Shown here piece after piece: positions 33,866-41,784 of a stretch of DNA of 53,600 bases; position 1 is the stretch's first letter, and each line of letters begins with the position of its first letter. The stretch comes from an uncultured Oscillospiraceae bacterium. Lineage in GTDB: Bacteria > Bacillota > Clostridia > Oscillospirales > Oscillospiraceae. Below the pieces are notes generated by a model. The model ran no database searches and was not told where the DNA came from. It saw only the letters and a program-made list of their open reading frames with translations. The position numbers and the translations under genes were made by a program. Where the stretch lies: the NCBI GenBank assembly GCA_910587285.1, contig CAJULM010000016.1, positions 1 to 53,600 on the forward strand, given 5' to 3'.

Positions 33866-35197
33866 ATGGGTTCGGCCAGAGAGGCTGCAATGTTGACCCT
33901 GACCGCCTGTGAGCGGCAGGGCGCATGGTCAGACGGATATTTGAAGAAAGTGCTGCGAGAGCAGAAGCTGGACCGGCGGGAAGCGGCGTTAGCCGCCCAC
34001 CTAAGTTACGGGGTGCTTCAGAATAAGCTGTTACTGGACTGGCATCTGGAGGCATTTAGTAAAAGTCCGCTGGATAAGCTGGATGTGAGGGTGCTGTGTA
34101 ATCTTCGGGTGGCGCTCTATCAACTTCTATTCTTGGATAAGATACCGTGTAGCGCTGCTGTCAATGAAGCGGTTGAGCTGACAAAAAAGCATTGTCGAAA
34201 TCCCAGAGCAGCTGGGATGGTCAATGGAATTCTGCGGTCTGTACTTCGGCAGGAAAAGCTTTCAGCGCCCGATTTTCCAGACAAGGAAAAAAGCTTGTCA
34301 ATCAAGTACAGCCATCCGGCTTGGCTGGTTGGGAGGTTTGTTGCAGAGTTGGGGCCGGACGGTGCGGAGGCGCTTTTGGCAGCCAACAATGAGCAGCCGC
34401 CCACTACGGCCCAAGTCAATACGTTACACACAAATTTCGCAGAGCTGCGGGTGGAATTGCAGCAAGCTGGTGTGACAGCGCGACCGCATCCCTGGTTGAC
34501 AGACTGTCTTCTGCTCAGCGGAACGGGAAATTTGGAGCGGCTACCCGCATTTCAACAGGGCAAGTTCTATATTCAGGATGCGGCTGCCAGGTTGGCGGTG
34601 CGTGTAGCAAATATAGCGCCAGGGAGCAGGGTTCTGGACTGCTGTGCCGCTCCTGGCGGAAAATCTTTTGCCGCGGCCATAGATATGAAAAATCAGGGAC
34701 AAATTATCTCCTGCGATATCCATCCTCATAAAATTAGGTTGATGGAGGCGGGACGAAACCGTCTGGGACTGTCCATAATAGAGCCTCAACTCCAAGATGC
34801 AACTGAATGTCAAACGGAATGGCTGGAGAGGTTTGACGTGGTACTTGTGGATGTGCCGTGTTCCGGCCTGGGCATTATTCGAAAAAAGCCTGATATCCGC
34901 TATAAGCATGAGGCGGCTATAGATGGATTGCCCAGGATTCAACAGACGATTTTGGATAATTGCTCGCAGTATGTGCGGAGAGGCGGGGTATTGGTCTACT
35001 CCACCTGTACTCTGCTGCGGCAGGAAAACGAAGGGGTTGTGGAAGCATTTTTAAAGACACATCCTCAGTTTTGCATAGAATCCTTTGACCTTCCTGAAAT
35101 TGGATTGCAGCCAGGCCGGATGACTTTCTGGCCCCACGTTCATGGCACAGACGGCTTTTTTATCGCCAAGCTGCGCAGAGAGGGAGGGGCCGTATGA
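33866..35197 (+). CDS. rsmB: 16S rRNA (cytosine(967)-C(5))-methyltransferase
   Basis: The 443 aa have an N-terminal NusB-like RNA-binding domain (about residues 1-130, KIPCSAAVNEAVELTKKHC). The Rossmann methyltransferase follows with VLDCCAAPGGKSFAAAIDM, the motif IV cysteine in DVPCSGLGIIRKKPDIR, and the nucleophile cysteine in VYSTCTLL. ATG 33866 has GGAGGGA upstream. It overlaps rlmN by four bases. The fmt-rsmB-rlmN order is common. Confidence 0.95.
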   Translation: MGSAREAAMLTLTACERQGAWSDGYLKKVLREQKLDRREAALAAHLSYGVLQNKLLLDWHLEAFSKSPLDKLDVRVLCNLRVALYQLLFLDKIPCSAAVNEAVELTKKHCRNPRAAGMVNGILRSVLRQEKLSAPDFPDKEKSLSIKYSHPAWLVGRFVAELGPDGAEALLAANNEQPPTTAQVNTLHTNFAELRVELQQAGVTARPHPWLTDCLLLSGTGNLERLPAFQQGKFYIQDAAARLAVRVANIAPGSRVLDCCAAPGGKSFAAAIDMKNQGQIISCDIHPHKIRLMEAGRNRLGLSIIEPQLQDATECQTEWLERFDVVLVDVPCSGLGIIRKKPDIRYKHEAAIDGLPRIQQTILDNCSQYVRRGGVLVYSTCTLLRQENEGVVEAFLKTHPQFCIESFDLPEIGLQPGRMTFWPHVHGTDGFFIAKLRREGGAV

Positions 35198-36216
35198 TTG
35201 ATTTGAAATCAATGGCGCCGGAAGAATTGACAGCCTATTTGAAGGAATTGAATCAGCCCGCTTTTCGAGGCTTGCAGGCATTTCGATGGCTTCATCAGGG
35301 AGTGGAGTCCTTTGAGGAGATGAGCAATCTGCCCAAAGCGTTGCGAGAGCAGCTGAGCCAGACGTGCAGGCTTACTGTTCCTGTGGTGGAGCGCAAGCAG
35401 ACCTCCCAAATTGACGGAACCATAAAATACCTGTGGCGGCTTTGGGACGGAAATTGTATAGAGACGGTATTGATGCGCTACAAGCATGGGAATACTGTGT
35501 GCGTGTCCAGTCAGGTGGGCTGCAATATGGGTTGCGTCTTTTGCGCCTCTGCTTTGGGTGGCAAGATTCGAAACTTGACACCCGCTGAAATACTGGACCA
35601 AGTGATATTTACCCAAAAGGACAGCGGAGAAAAAATATCCAATATTGTTATGATGGGAATTGGAGAACCGCTGGATAATTTTGAGAACGTTCTGCAATTT
35701 CTTGCGCTGGTCAATCATCCAGATGGTATGAACATCGGGATGCGGCATATCTCACTGTCTACCTGTGGGTTGATAAAGAAAATTGACAAACTGGCTACGC
35801 TTGGGTTACAATTAACGTTAAGCGTATCCCTTCATGCGCCAGATGATGAAACCCGTTCCCAGCTGATGCCGGTCAACCGGGGGGTGGGTGTGGGTCCGCT
35901 GATGGAGGCCTGCCGCCATTACTTTGAGGTTACCGGCAGACGGATTTCTTATGAATATGCGATGATTGACGGTGTGAACGACACAGATGCCCAGGCAGAC
36001 CGGTTGGCTGAACTCCTGTATGGACAGGGAGGGCACGTGAATTTGATTACCCTGAACAACGTGGCAGAATCGCCGCTGAAGCCGAGCCGTCGGATAAGGC
36101 AGTTTCAGCAGCGGCTGGAGAGTCGGGGCGTCACCGTTACCGTACGGCGGAAGCTGGGGAGTGATATTGATGCCTCATGCGGCCAACTGAGACGGAAGCA
36201 TATTCAACAGCAATAA
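35194..36216 (+). CDS. rlmN: 23S rRNA (adenine(2503)-C(2))-methyltransferase
   Basis: It is a radical-SAM methylase of A2503 (and tRNA A37 in some bacteria). The 340 aa carry the cluster motif CNMGCVFCAS (CxxxCxxC), GIGEPLDN, and the two mechanism cysteines: one in ISLSTCG and one in the C-terminal DIDASCGQLR. The ATG overlaps the rsmB stop. It ends 26 bases before the phosphatase gene. Confidence 0.95.
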   Translation: MIDLKSMAPEELTAYLKELNQPAFRGLQAFRWLHQGVESFEEMSNLPKALREQLSQTCRLTVPVVERKQTSQIDGTIKYLWRLWDGNCIETVLMRYKHGNTVCVSSQVGCNMGCVFCASALGGKIRNLTPAEILDQVIFTQKDSGEKISNIVMMGIGEPLDNFENVLQFLALVNHPDGMNIGMRHISLSTCGLIKKIDKLATLGLQLTLSVSLHAPDDETRSQLMPVNRGVGVGPLMEACRHYFEVTGRRISYEYAMIDGVNDTDAQADRLAELLYGQGGHVNLITLNNVAESPLKPSRRIRQFQQRLESRGVTVTVRRKLGSDIDASCGQLRRKHIQQQ

Positions 36217-36242
36217 CCCAATTCCCGGAAGGAGGAACCTTC

Positions 36243-36980
36243 ATGAAGCTTTTTGGAGTGACGGATGTGGGCTGCCACAGAAAAGACAATCAAGACAGCT
36301 TTGTTCTTCGTCAGTTGGATGACTATACCGCCATGTTGGTGGTTTGCGATGGCATGGGGGGGTACCAGGCCGGAAACGTCGCCAGTTCAGCGGCAGTGGA
36401 GGCATTTGCTACCGCAGTGGAGGAAGAATTTAAGAATGGCGCTCATGATGATCCAGAATGGTGGGAGGAGCTGTTGCTCCATGCGTGCGAAAGAGCTAAC
36501 CAGCAGGTGTTTGACTTGGCGCAGAACCATATAGATTATCAGGGGATGGGTACTACCTTGGTGGCGGCTTTGGCATTGCCTGGGGAATCCTATGTGGTAA
36601 ATGTGGGAGACAGCCGCTGCTATCTCATTGAAAACGGGATGATTCAGCAGGTAACTGTGGACCATTCGCTGGTTCAGCTTTTGGTGGACCGGGGCGAAAT
36701 CACTGCGGAGGAGGCCAGGGTACATCCAAAGAAAAACCTGATTACTAGGGCGTTAGGAGTAGAACGCAAGGTAGACTGTGATTTGCTTCGGGTGGAGACC
36801 GGGTCAGGCAGCCTTCTGCTGCTGTGTAGCGATGGACTGAGCAATATGCTGTCGGACCGTGTGCTGCTTCAAAAGGCATTAGAGGAGACAGATGTGGAGC
36901 AGCTTGGCCAAAGTCTGCTTAAAATGACATTGGAATTGGGTGCGCCAGACAACGTAACTGTTGTGTTGGCACAGCTGTAA
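36243..36980 (+). CDS. prpC: PP2C-type Ser/Thr phosphatase (PrpC/Stp)
   Basis: It dephosphorylates targets of the PASTA kinase encoded next. The 245 aa have the metal-dependent phosphatase motifs: VTDVGCHRKDNQDSF, VVCDGMGGYQAGNVAS, GTTLVAALALPG, VNVGDSRCYLI, LLCSDGLSNML and PDNVTVV. I chose ATG 36243, which follows GGAAGGAGGAACC; the open frame upstream overlaps rlmN without a ribosome-binding site. Confidence 0.96.
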   Translation: MKLFGVTDVGCHRKDNQDSFVLRQLDDYTAMLVVCDGMGGYQAGNVASSAAVEAFATAVEEEFKNGAHDDPEWWEELLLHACERANQQVFDLAQNHIDYQGMGTTLVAALALPGESYVVNVGDSRCYLIENGMIQQVTVDHSLVQLLVDRGEITAEEARVHPKKNLITRALGVERKVDCDLLRVETGSGSLLLLCSDGLSNMLSDRVLLQKALEETDVEQLGQSLLKMTLELGAPDNVTVVLAQL

Positions 36981-36997
36981 ATGAGGAGGACTTTACC

Positions 36998-39058
36998 ATG
37001 GATCAATACATAGGTAAAATGCTCGACAACCGCTATGAAATTCTGGAGTGCATTGGCACGGGGGGTATGGCAGTAGTATATAAGGCCCGATGCCATCGAC
37101 TGAATCGCTTAGTGGCGGTCAAGATTTTGAAGCCTGAATTGGCCAGCGACGCGGATTTCCGCCGCCGTTTTCATGACGAGTCCCAAGCTGTAGCGATGTT
37201 GTCCAATGCCAATATTGTTTCAGTTTATGACGTAAGCCATTCAGACGGCTTGGACTATATTGTCATGGAACTGGTGGATGGCATGACGTTGAAGCAGTAT
37301 ATGCAAAAACGGGGAACGCCGCTGAACTGGCGTGAGGCCCTCCACTTTATCACTCAGATTGTTCGGGCGTTGAGCCACGCTCACAGCCGTGGGATTATCC
37401 ATCGGGACATCAAGCCTCACAACATTATGGTTCTTCGGGATGGCAGCGTGAAGGTGACCGATTTTGGAATTGCTCAACTGGCCAGCTCCACCCAGAATAC
37501 TCTGACGCAGGAGGCTATCGGGTCTGTCCACTATATTTCTCCGGAACAGGCGAAGGGCAGCCATGTGGACTGCCGCACTGATATCTATTCTGCCGGCGTA
37601 GTGCTGTATGAGATGTTGACGGGGCGGTTGCCGTTTGAGGGAGACACGCCGGTATTCGTGGCGATTCAGCACATTAATTCCATTCCCGTCCCGCCCAGAA
37701 GCTTGAATCCGGAGATTCCAAAGGCGTTGGAGGACATCACAATGAAGGCTATGGCCCCGGATTTAGCGCAGCGGTATGGATCGGCCGATGAGATGCTGGA
37801 GGACCTGAAGGAATTTCGTAAAAATCCTAATATGGAAGTCTCGCAGCCCAATGAGACAGATGAACCGACAATGATTGTGCCGGCAATTCATTCTATAAGC
37901 CAAGCTGAACGGCCGCACAGAACAAGGGAGCAGGCGCCGTCAGATCGCCGTGAGCGGCGCCGAGGGGAGCCGGAGGACGATTATGACGATGAGCCGCCGC
38001 GGCGAGGGGGAGGAGTTTTGCCCGGGCTGATTGCAATTCTCGTGATTCTGTTGTTTATCTGTGGAATGGTCTATTTTCTGTATAATTTCCTGTTGAAAGG
38101 GATGTTCAGCGAGGTACAGGAGTATTCCGTTCCCTCATTGTTGGGGAAGACGCTGGAAGAAATAGAAAATGATAAGTCAATATTGGGAGACTTCACGCTG
38201 GAAAATGGTGGAACCGTCTACAATGCCGAATATCCCGAGGGACAGATCTGTGCACAGACGCCGGATGCCAATACCAAGGTCCGGGAGGGCGAGAAGACGA
38301 TCACTGTGAATATCAGCGGTGGCGAGGATAAGATGTATATGCCGCGTGTGGAAGGCTGGGATGCCCGACAGGCTCTGCAAAAGCTGCAAAATGAGATGGG
38401 CTTGAAGGTGATACAGGAATATGCTCCCTCCGATGATATCACCAAGGGATATATTATTTCGTATACTCCGTTTGAGGGCACCCTGGTGGGGAAAGGATAC
38501 CAGGAGGAAGTGACCATCGTCATCAGCAGCGGGCCGGAGAGTGTGCCTGTCATGGTACCTCGGTTCATCAATGTGAACTTTGACCAGGTTCAGAGTCAGC
38601 TGGACAGCCTGGGGCTGAAAATGGGTAAGGTGGAGCGGTATCACAACGACGAGTACGCCGAGGGGCGGGTCTTTTGGCAGAGCGTCAATGAACGCACGGA
38701 GGTAGAGCAGGGGACGACCATTGACTTCTGGGTCAGCCTTGGTCCGGAGGAGCCGCCGGAGCCCACACCCTCCGATGAGCCGGTGGTGACGGATCCTCCG
38801 CTGCAAAGTGAGGACCCATCTGTAGTGGCCACGCAGGACGTTTCGGTGCCCACCAGTACACAGACGATTTCTGTGGATTTGAGCAGATATGTGGGTTCGG
38901 TGAATGTTCGCATCGTGGTGGGAGACGTAACCCTGTATGATGGGGCGGTCGAGGCATCCACCGGGGTGTTAAGCCGGCAGATTAACGCATCCGGCCTACA
39001 GATGGTGTATATTTATATCAATGAGATTTTAGAGCGCAGTTACCCGCTGCAATTCTGA
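36998..39058 (+). CDS. prkC: PASTA-domain Ser/Thr protein kinase (PrkC/PknB)
   Basis: It is a membrane kinase that senses muropeptides and controls growth, and germination in Bacillus. The 686 aa have a kinase domain (about 10-270) with GTGGMAVVYKA, AVKILKPEL, HRDIKPHNIM and DFG. A charged juxtamembrane region, one membrane helix near 345 (LIAILVILLFICGMVYFLY), and three extracellular PASTA repeats (starting about 375, 445 and 515) follow. An acidic/Pro linker leads to a small C-terminal beta domain. GAGGAGG precedes the ATG. Confidence 0.96.
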   Translation: MDQYIGKMLDNRYEILECIGTGGMAVVYKARCHRLNRLVAVKILKPELASDADFRRRFHDESQAVAMLSNANIVSVYDVSHSDGLDYIVMELVDGMTLKQYMQKRGTPLNWREALHFITQIVRALSHAHSRGIIHRDIKPHNIMVLRDGSVKVTDFGIAQLASSTQNTLTQEAIGSVHYISPEQAKGSHVDCRTDIYSAGVVLYEMLTGRLPFEGDTPVFVAIQHINSIPVPPRSLNPEIPKALEDITMKAMAPDLAQRYGSADEMLEDLKEFRKNPNMEVSQPNETDEPTMIVPAIHSISQAERPHRTREQAPSDRRERRRGEPEDDYDDEPPRRGGGVLPGLIAILVILLFICGMVYFLYNFLLKGMFSEVQEYSVPSLLGKTLEEIENDKSILGDFTLENGGTVYNAEYPEGQICAQTPDANTKVREGEKTITVNISGGEDKMYMPRVEGWDARQALQKLQNEMGLKVIQEYAPSDDITKGYIISYTPFEGTLVGKGYQEEVTIVISSGPESVPVMVPRFINVNFDQVQSQLDSLGLKMGKVERYHNDEYAEGRVFWQSVNERTEVEQGTTIDFWVSLGPEEPPEPTPSDEPVVTDPPLQSEDPSVVATQDVSVPTSTQTISVDLSRYVGSVNVRIVVGDVTLYDGAVEASTGVLSRQINASGLQMVYIYINEILERSYPLQF

Positions 39059-39062
39059 CGGT

Positions 39063-39947
39063 ATGACAGGACAGATTATCAAAGCGCTTAGCGGGTTTTA
39101 TTACGTGGAGGTTGGTGGAGAGCAGCCCATACCATGTCGTGGACGTGGAAAGCTGCGCCACCAACGGCAGGTTCCCTTAGTGGGAGACCGGGTGGAAATC
39201 AGCTGCTCAGAGGATGGCGCGGGTATGGTGGATGCCATTTTGCCGCGAAAAAACCAGTTTTGTCGGCCCACAGTGGCAAATATAGATTTAATCGTGATTG
39301 TAGCATCGGGTGCAGTGCCGGTGACCGACCCATTTCTAATTGACCGCATGGCGGCGATGGCAGAATGGAAAGGCTGCGACGTATTGATTTGCTTTAACAA
39401 ATGCGATTTGGATCGTGCCGAGGAACTGGTGGAGCTCTATCGTGGTGCGGGTTTTCATACGATCCAGGTCAGTGCAGAAACCGGGGACGGAGTGGAGGAG
39501 CTCGCCAAGGAACTATATGGAAAGGTGTCTGCCTTTACAGGAAACTCCGGCGTGGGAAAATCCAGTATCCTGAACGCCTTGCACCCGAGCTTTGGGCTTC
39601 CGGTGGGCGAGGTCAGCGCAAAGCTGGGGCGCGGCCGGCACACAACTCGCCATGTGGAGTTGTTTCCAGTGGGAGGGGGACTGGTGGCCGATACGCCAGG
39701 TTTTTCAGCCTTTGACGTGGAGCAAATGGAGGCTATTCCCAAGGAGGAGTTGGCCAGCGCATTTCGCGAGTTCCAGCCCTATTTAGAGCAGTGTCGTTTT
39801 CAGGGTTGTGCCCACGTGAAAGAGCAGGGGTGCGCCGTGCGAAGGGCTTTGGCGGAGGGAGGAATTTCCGCCAGCCGGTACAAAAGTTATGTTCGCCTGT
39901 ATGAGCAGGCCAGAGAAATTCCCACTTGGGAGCTTACGAAAAAATGA
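39063..39947 (+). CDS. rsgA: ribosome small subunit-dependent GTPase RsgA
   Basis: It is a circularly permuted GTPase acting late in 30S assembly. The 294 aa have an N-terminal OB domain, G4 (CFNKCDL) before G1 (TGNSGVGKSSILNAL), and G3 (VADTPGFSAF), which confirms the permutation. A C-terminal zinc site follows (CRFQGCAHVKEQGCAV). It begins four bases after prkC. rpe and thiN, which often follow, are missing. Confidence 0.95.
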   Translation: MTGQIIKALSGFYYVEVGGEQPIPCRGRGKLRHQRQVPLVGDRVEISCSEDGAGMVDAILPRKNQFCRPTVANIDLIVIVASGAVPVTDPFLIDRMAAMAEWKGCDVLICFNKCDLDRAEELVELYRGAGFHTIQVSAETGDGVEELAKELYGKVSAFTGNSGVGKSSILNALHPSFGLPVGEVSAKLGRGRHTTRHVELFPVGGGLVADTPGFSAFDVEQMEAIPKEELASAFREFQPYLEQCRFQGCAHVKEQGCAVRRALAEGGISASRYKSYVRLYEQAREIPTWELTKK

Positions 39948-39957
39948 GTGGAACCAG

Positions 39958-40013
39958 ACAGCCCCCCTTTTCATATGCTGGGTATAGATTCCAGCGGTGA
40001 GAAAGGGGGCTGT
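39958..40013 (+). promoter_or_regulatory. two-tier hairpin over the spoVM ribosome-binding site
   Basis: ACAGCCCCC (39958-39966) pairs with GGGGGCTGT (40005-40013). It is extended by TTT/AAA, and an inner GCTGG/CCAGC stem (39977-39981, 39991-39995) follows. The 3' arm contains the spoVM Shine-Dalgarno AAAGGGGG. TTTT follows, so it could also terminate rsgA transcription. Confidence 0.55.
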
Positions 40014-40017
40014 TTTC

Positions 40018-40089
40018 ATGCGAGTCGTGGTAGTGAAGTTTCCGAAGGCACTGTGCGGCCTGATGCGCAAAATCTTCCATATGGACTGA
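40018..40089 (+). CDS. spoVM: stage V sporulation protein SpoVM
   Basis: SpoVM is a tiny amphipathic helix that recognises the convex forespore membrane and anchors SpoIVA. This 23-codon frame reads MRVVVVKFPKALCGL and then MRKIFHMD. Set against Bacillus SpoVM (26 aa) from memory, Lys7, Pro9, Lys10, Leu12, Gly14 and Arg17 coincide. Pro9 is known to be important for curvature sensing. AAAGGGGG lies eight bases before the ATG, within a hairpin. The position downstream of rsgA fits the Firmicutes neighbourhood of spoVM. It is too short for most gene callers. Confidence 0.88.
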   Translation: MRVVVVKFPKALCGLMRKIFHMD

Positions 40090-40098
40090 ATACAATGG

Positions 40099-40127
40099 AC
40101 ATATCCGGATGTTCTTCCTCATATAGT
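40099..40127 (+). promoter_or_regulatory. candidate sigma-E promoter for sipL
   Basis: ACATATC (40099-40105) and CATATAGT (40120-40127) are 14 bases apart. They match 5 of 7 and 6 of 8 positions of the sigma-E -35/-10 elements as I recall them. They lie about 30 bases before the sipL start. Confidence 0.45.
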
Positions 40128-40159
40128 GGTCACAGAATATGTGCAAGGAGAGGAAGCCT

Positions 40160-41671
40160 ATGGACATGGAGCTACAGCGCATTACGATGGAGGGATACCG
40201 GCTGGTCAGTCATGGGATGTTTTCCCAGGAGGAAACCCTCGAAAGCATCGTGCCGGATGCCTGCCCGGATATTTCCCGCATCGTGTCAGCGGTTGGTAAG
40301 GTTTTTTTGAAGGATAAAGAGCTGGGAGAGGGTTCTCTCAGGCTGTCAGGCGCCGCGCGGGTTACTGTTCTCTACATACCGGAGGGGGAAATCGCACCCA
40401 GGTCATTAGAGGTGACGCTGCCGTTTCAATGCATCCGGGACGATCCCCAATTTCACAGCGGGTGCCCTGTGCAGGCAATTGTTCATGTGTCGTCAGCAGA
40501 TGCGCGAACGATGAACCCACGAAAGATGCTGGTGCGGGTAAACCTTGCAGTTTGGGCGGCAGTCTATCAGCAGGAGCACTGTGAGTTAAGCCAGGATGTG
40601 ACTGGCGGAGAGGGAGATGGGCTGGAGAAGCTGTTCAGCCCATGCAAATGCTGTCTTATTTCTGATGTGGCGGAAAAAGTATTCACCTTTTCGGATGTCC
40701 TGCGCCCTCCCGCTTCTAAGCCTGAAATTGAGGAACTGCTATTCTATCGGGCCGAGTTAGGATCCATAGATGCAAAATTTATTGGGAAAAAGCTGGTGCT
40801 CAAAGGGGATATTCAGTTAATTACTGTTTACCGAAGCGGGGAGAGCCTGACGCAAGTTCGGTTTGAACTGCCGTATTCCCAAATCCTGGACCTGGGGTTA
40901 GCTTCTGATGAGGCGGAGCCGGAGGCGGCTATTACCCTAAAAAGCGTGGACTGCCGTATTCGGGATGGCGAGTTGGAGGTTACATTGGAGGTACTGGCTC
41001 AAACGGCGCTGTGGGTGAGACAGTCCGTGACGGTAATCAGCGATGCGTATTGCGTCAAGCGACCTTTTGACGTAGAGCGTACGCCGGTGCGTCTGTGTAC
41101 AATGGCGGAGCGGTTCAGCCGTAGAGAGTCGGCTCGAAAGCTGTGTGAATCAGGTATTCCAGCAAAACAGGTGTTGGATTGCGCCGTGTCGCTTGTGTCA
41201 ATGACAAGCACATCAATGACGGGAAGTGTGGAGTTTACCGCACAGGCTACGGCATCTGTTTTGTATCTCAGCGAGGACGATGCGTTGTGCAGCGTTGAAG
41301 TGGATATTCCGGCGGTCTGCCGGGCGGATTTACCTGAGGGCTGCTCCTGTACCTGCAACTGCCGTCCTGTGGGCGAAGCCACTGCGGTCCCTGTTACAGG
41401 CGGATTAGAGGTCCGTTTTGATGCAGAATTTACCTGGACTACGATTTGTGAGGAGCAGGTCAGTTGTGTCACCGACCTAAAGCCCAGCGCAGTTCATGAG
41501 GCCGGAGTGCGGCCCTCAGTGGTGATCCGACGGCTGGAGCAGGGAGAGGCGCTGTGGGATGTGGCAAAAGCCTGCAGTTCCACAGTCAAAGATATCTGCA
41601 GTGCCAATAATCTGCCCTCTGAGGAGGTTTCACCAGGGGGATTGCTGCTGATTCCGACGCGAAGATGCTAA
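40160..41671 (+). CDS. sipL: SPOCS (DUF3794)/LysM coat morphogenesis protein, SipL-like
   Basis: In Clostridioides difficile SipL binds SpoIVA through its LysM domain and tethers the coat to the forespore. The 503 aa contain repeated SPOCS/DUF3794 segments (DACPDISRIVSAVGKVFLKD, IDAKFIGKKLVLKGDIQLI, and a third near 330-400). A C-terminal LysM domain follows (SVVIRRLEQGEALWDVAKA... ICSANNLPSEEVSPGGLLLIP). AAGGAGAGGAAG precedes ATG 40160. Lying between spoVM and spoIVA strongly supports the SipL assignment. By role it is the counterpart of Bacillus SpoVID. Confidence 0.85.
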   Translation: MDMELQRITMEGYRLVSHGMFSQEETLESIVPDACPDISRIVSAVGKVFLKDKELGEGSLRLSGAARVTVLYIPEGEIAPRSLEVTLPFQCIRDDPQFHSGCPVQAIVHVSSADARTMNPRKMLVRVNLAVWAAVYQQEHCELSQDVTGGEGDGLEKLFSPCKCCLISDVAEKVFTFSDVLRPPASKPEIEELLFYRAELGSIDAKFIGKKLVLKGDIQLITVYRSGESLTQVRFELPYSQILDLGLASDEAEPEAAITLKSVDCRIRDGELEVTLEVLAQTALWVRQSVTVISDAYCVKRPFDVERTPVRLCTMAERFSRRESARKLCESGIPAKQVLDCAVSLVSMTSTSMTGSVEFTAQATASVLYLSEDDALCSVEVDIPAVCRADLPEGCSCTCNCRPVGEATAVPVTGGLEVRFDAEFTWTTICEEQVSCVTDLKPSAVHEAGVRPSVVIRRLEQGEALWDVAKACSSTVKDICSANNLPSEEVSPGGLLLIPTRRC

Positions 41672-41692
41672 GGCGATGCCAGAATAAAATGG

Positions 41693-41723
41693 GGCGGCGT
41701 GGACAAAATTCACGCCGCCTTTG
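41693..41723 (+). terminator. terminator between sipL and spoIVA
   Basis: GGCGGCGTG and CACGCCGCC form a perfect 9-bp stem with a nine-base loop, followed by TTTG. It abuts the spoIVA promoter. Confidence 0.7.
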
Positions 41724-41752
41724 TCATATTCTTCGGCCGAGCCCCATACATA
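41723..41752 (+). promoter_or_regulatory. sigma-E promoter of spoIVA
   Basis: GTCATATT (41723-41730) and CATACATA (41745-41752) are spaced by 14 bases, a near-perfect fit to the sigma-E consensus (KMATATT and CATACAHT). spoIVA is a classic mother-cell sigma-E gene. The start codon lies 33 bases downstream of the -10. Confidence 0.82.
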
Positions 41753-41784
41753 TAAAACGAGTATGCGGTGAGGAGGGTTCAGCA

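Noticed and set aside
41665..41784. Extended N-terminus for SpoIVA
   Set aside because: It would translate a terminator and the sigma-E promoter. The TTG at 41785 with GAGGAGGG matches homologs.
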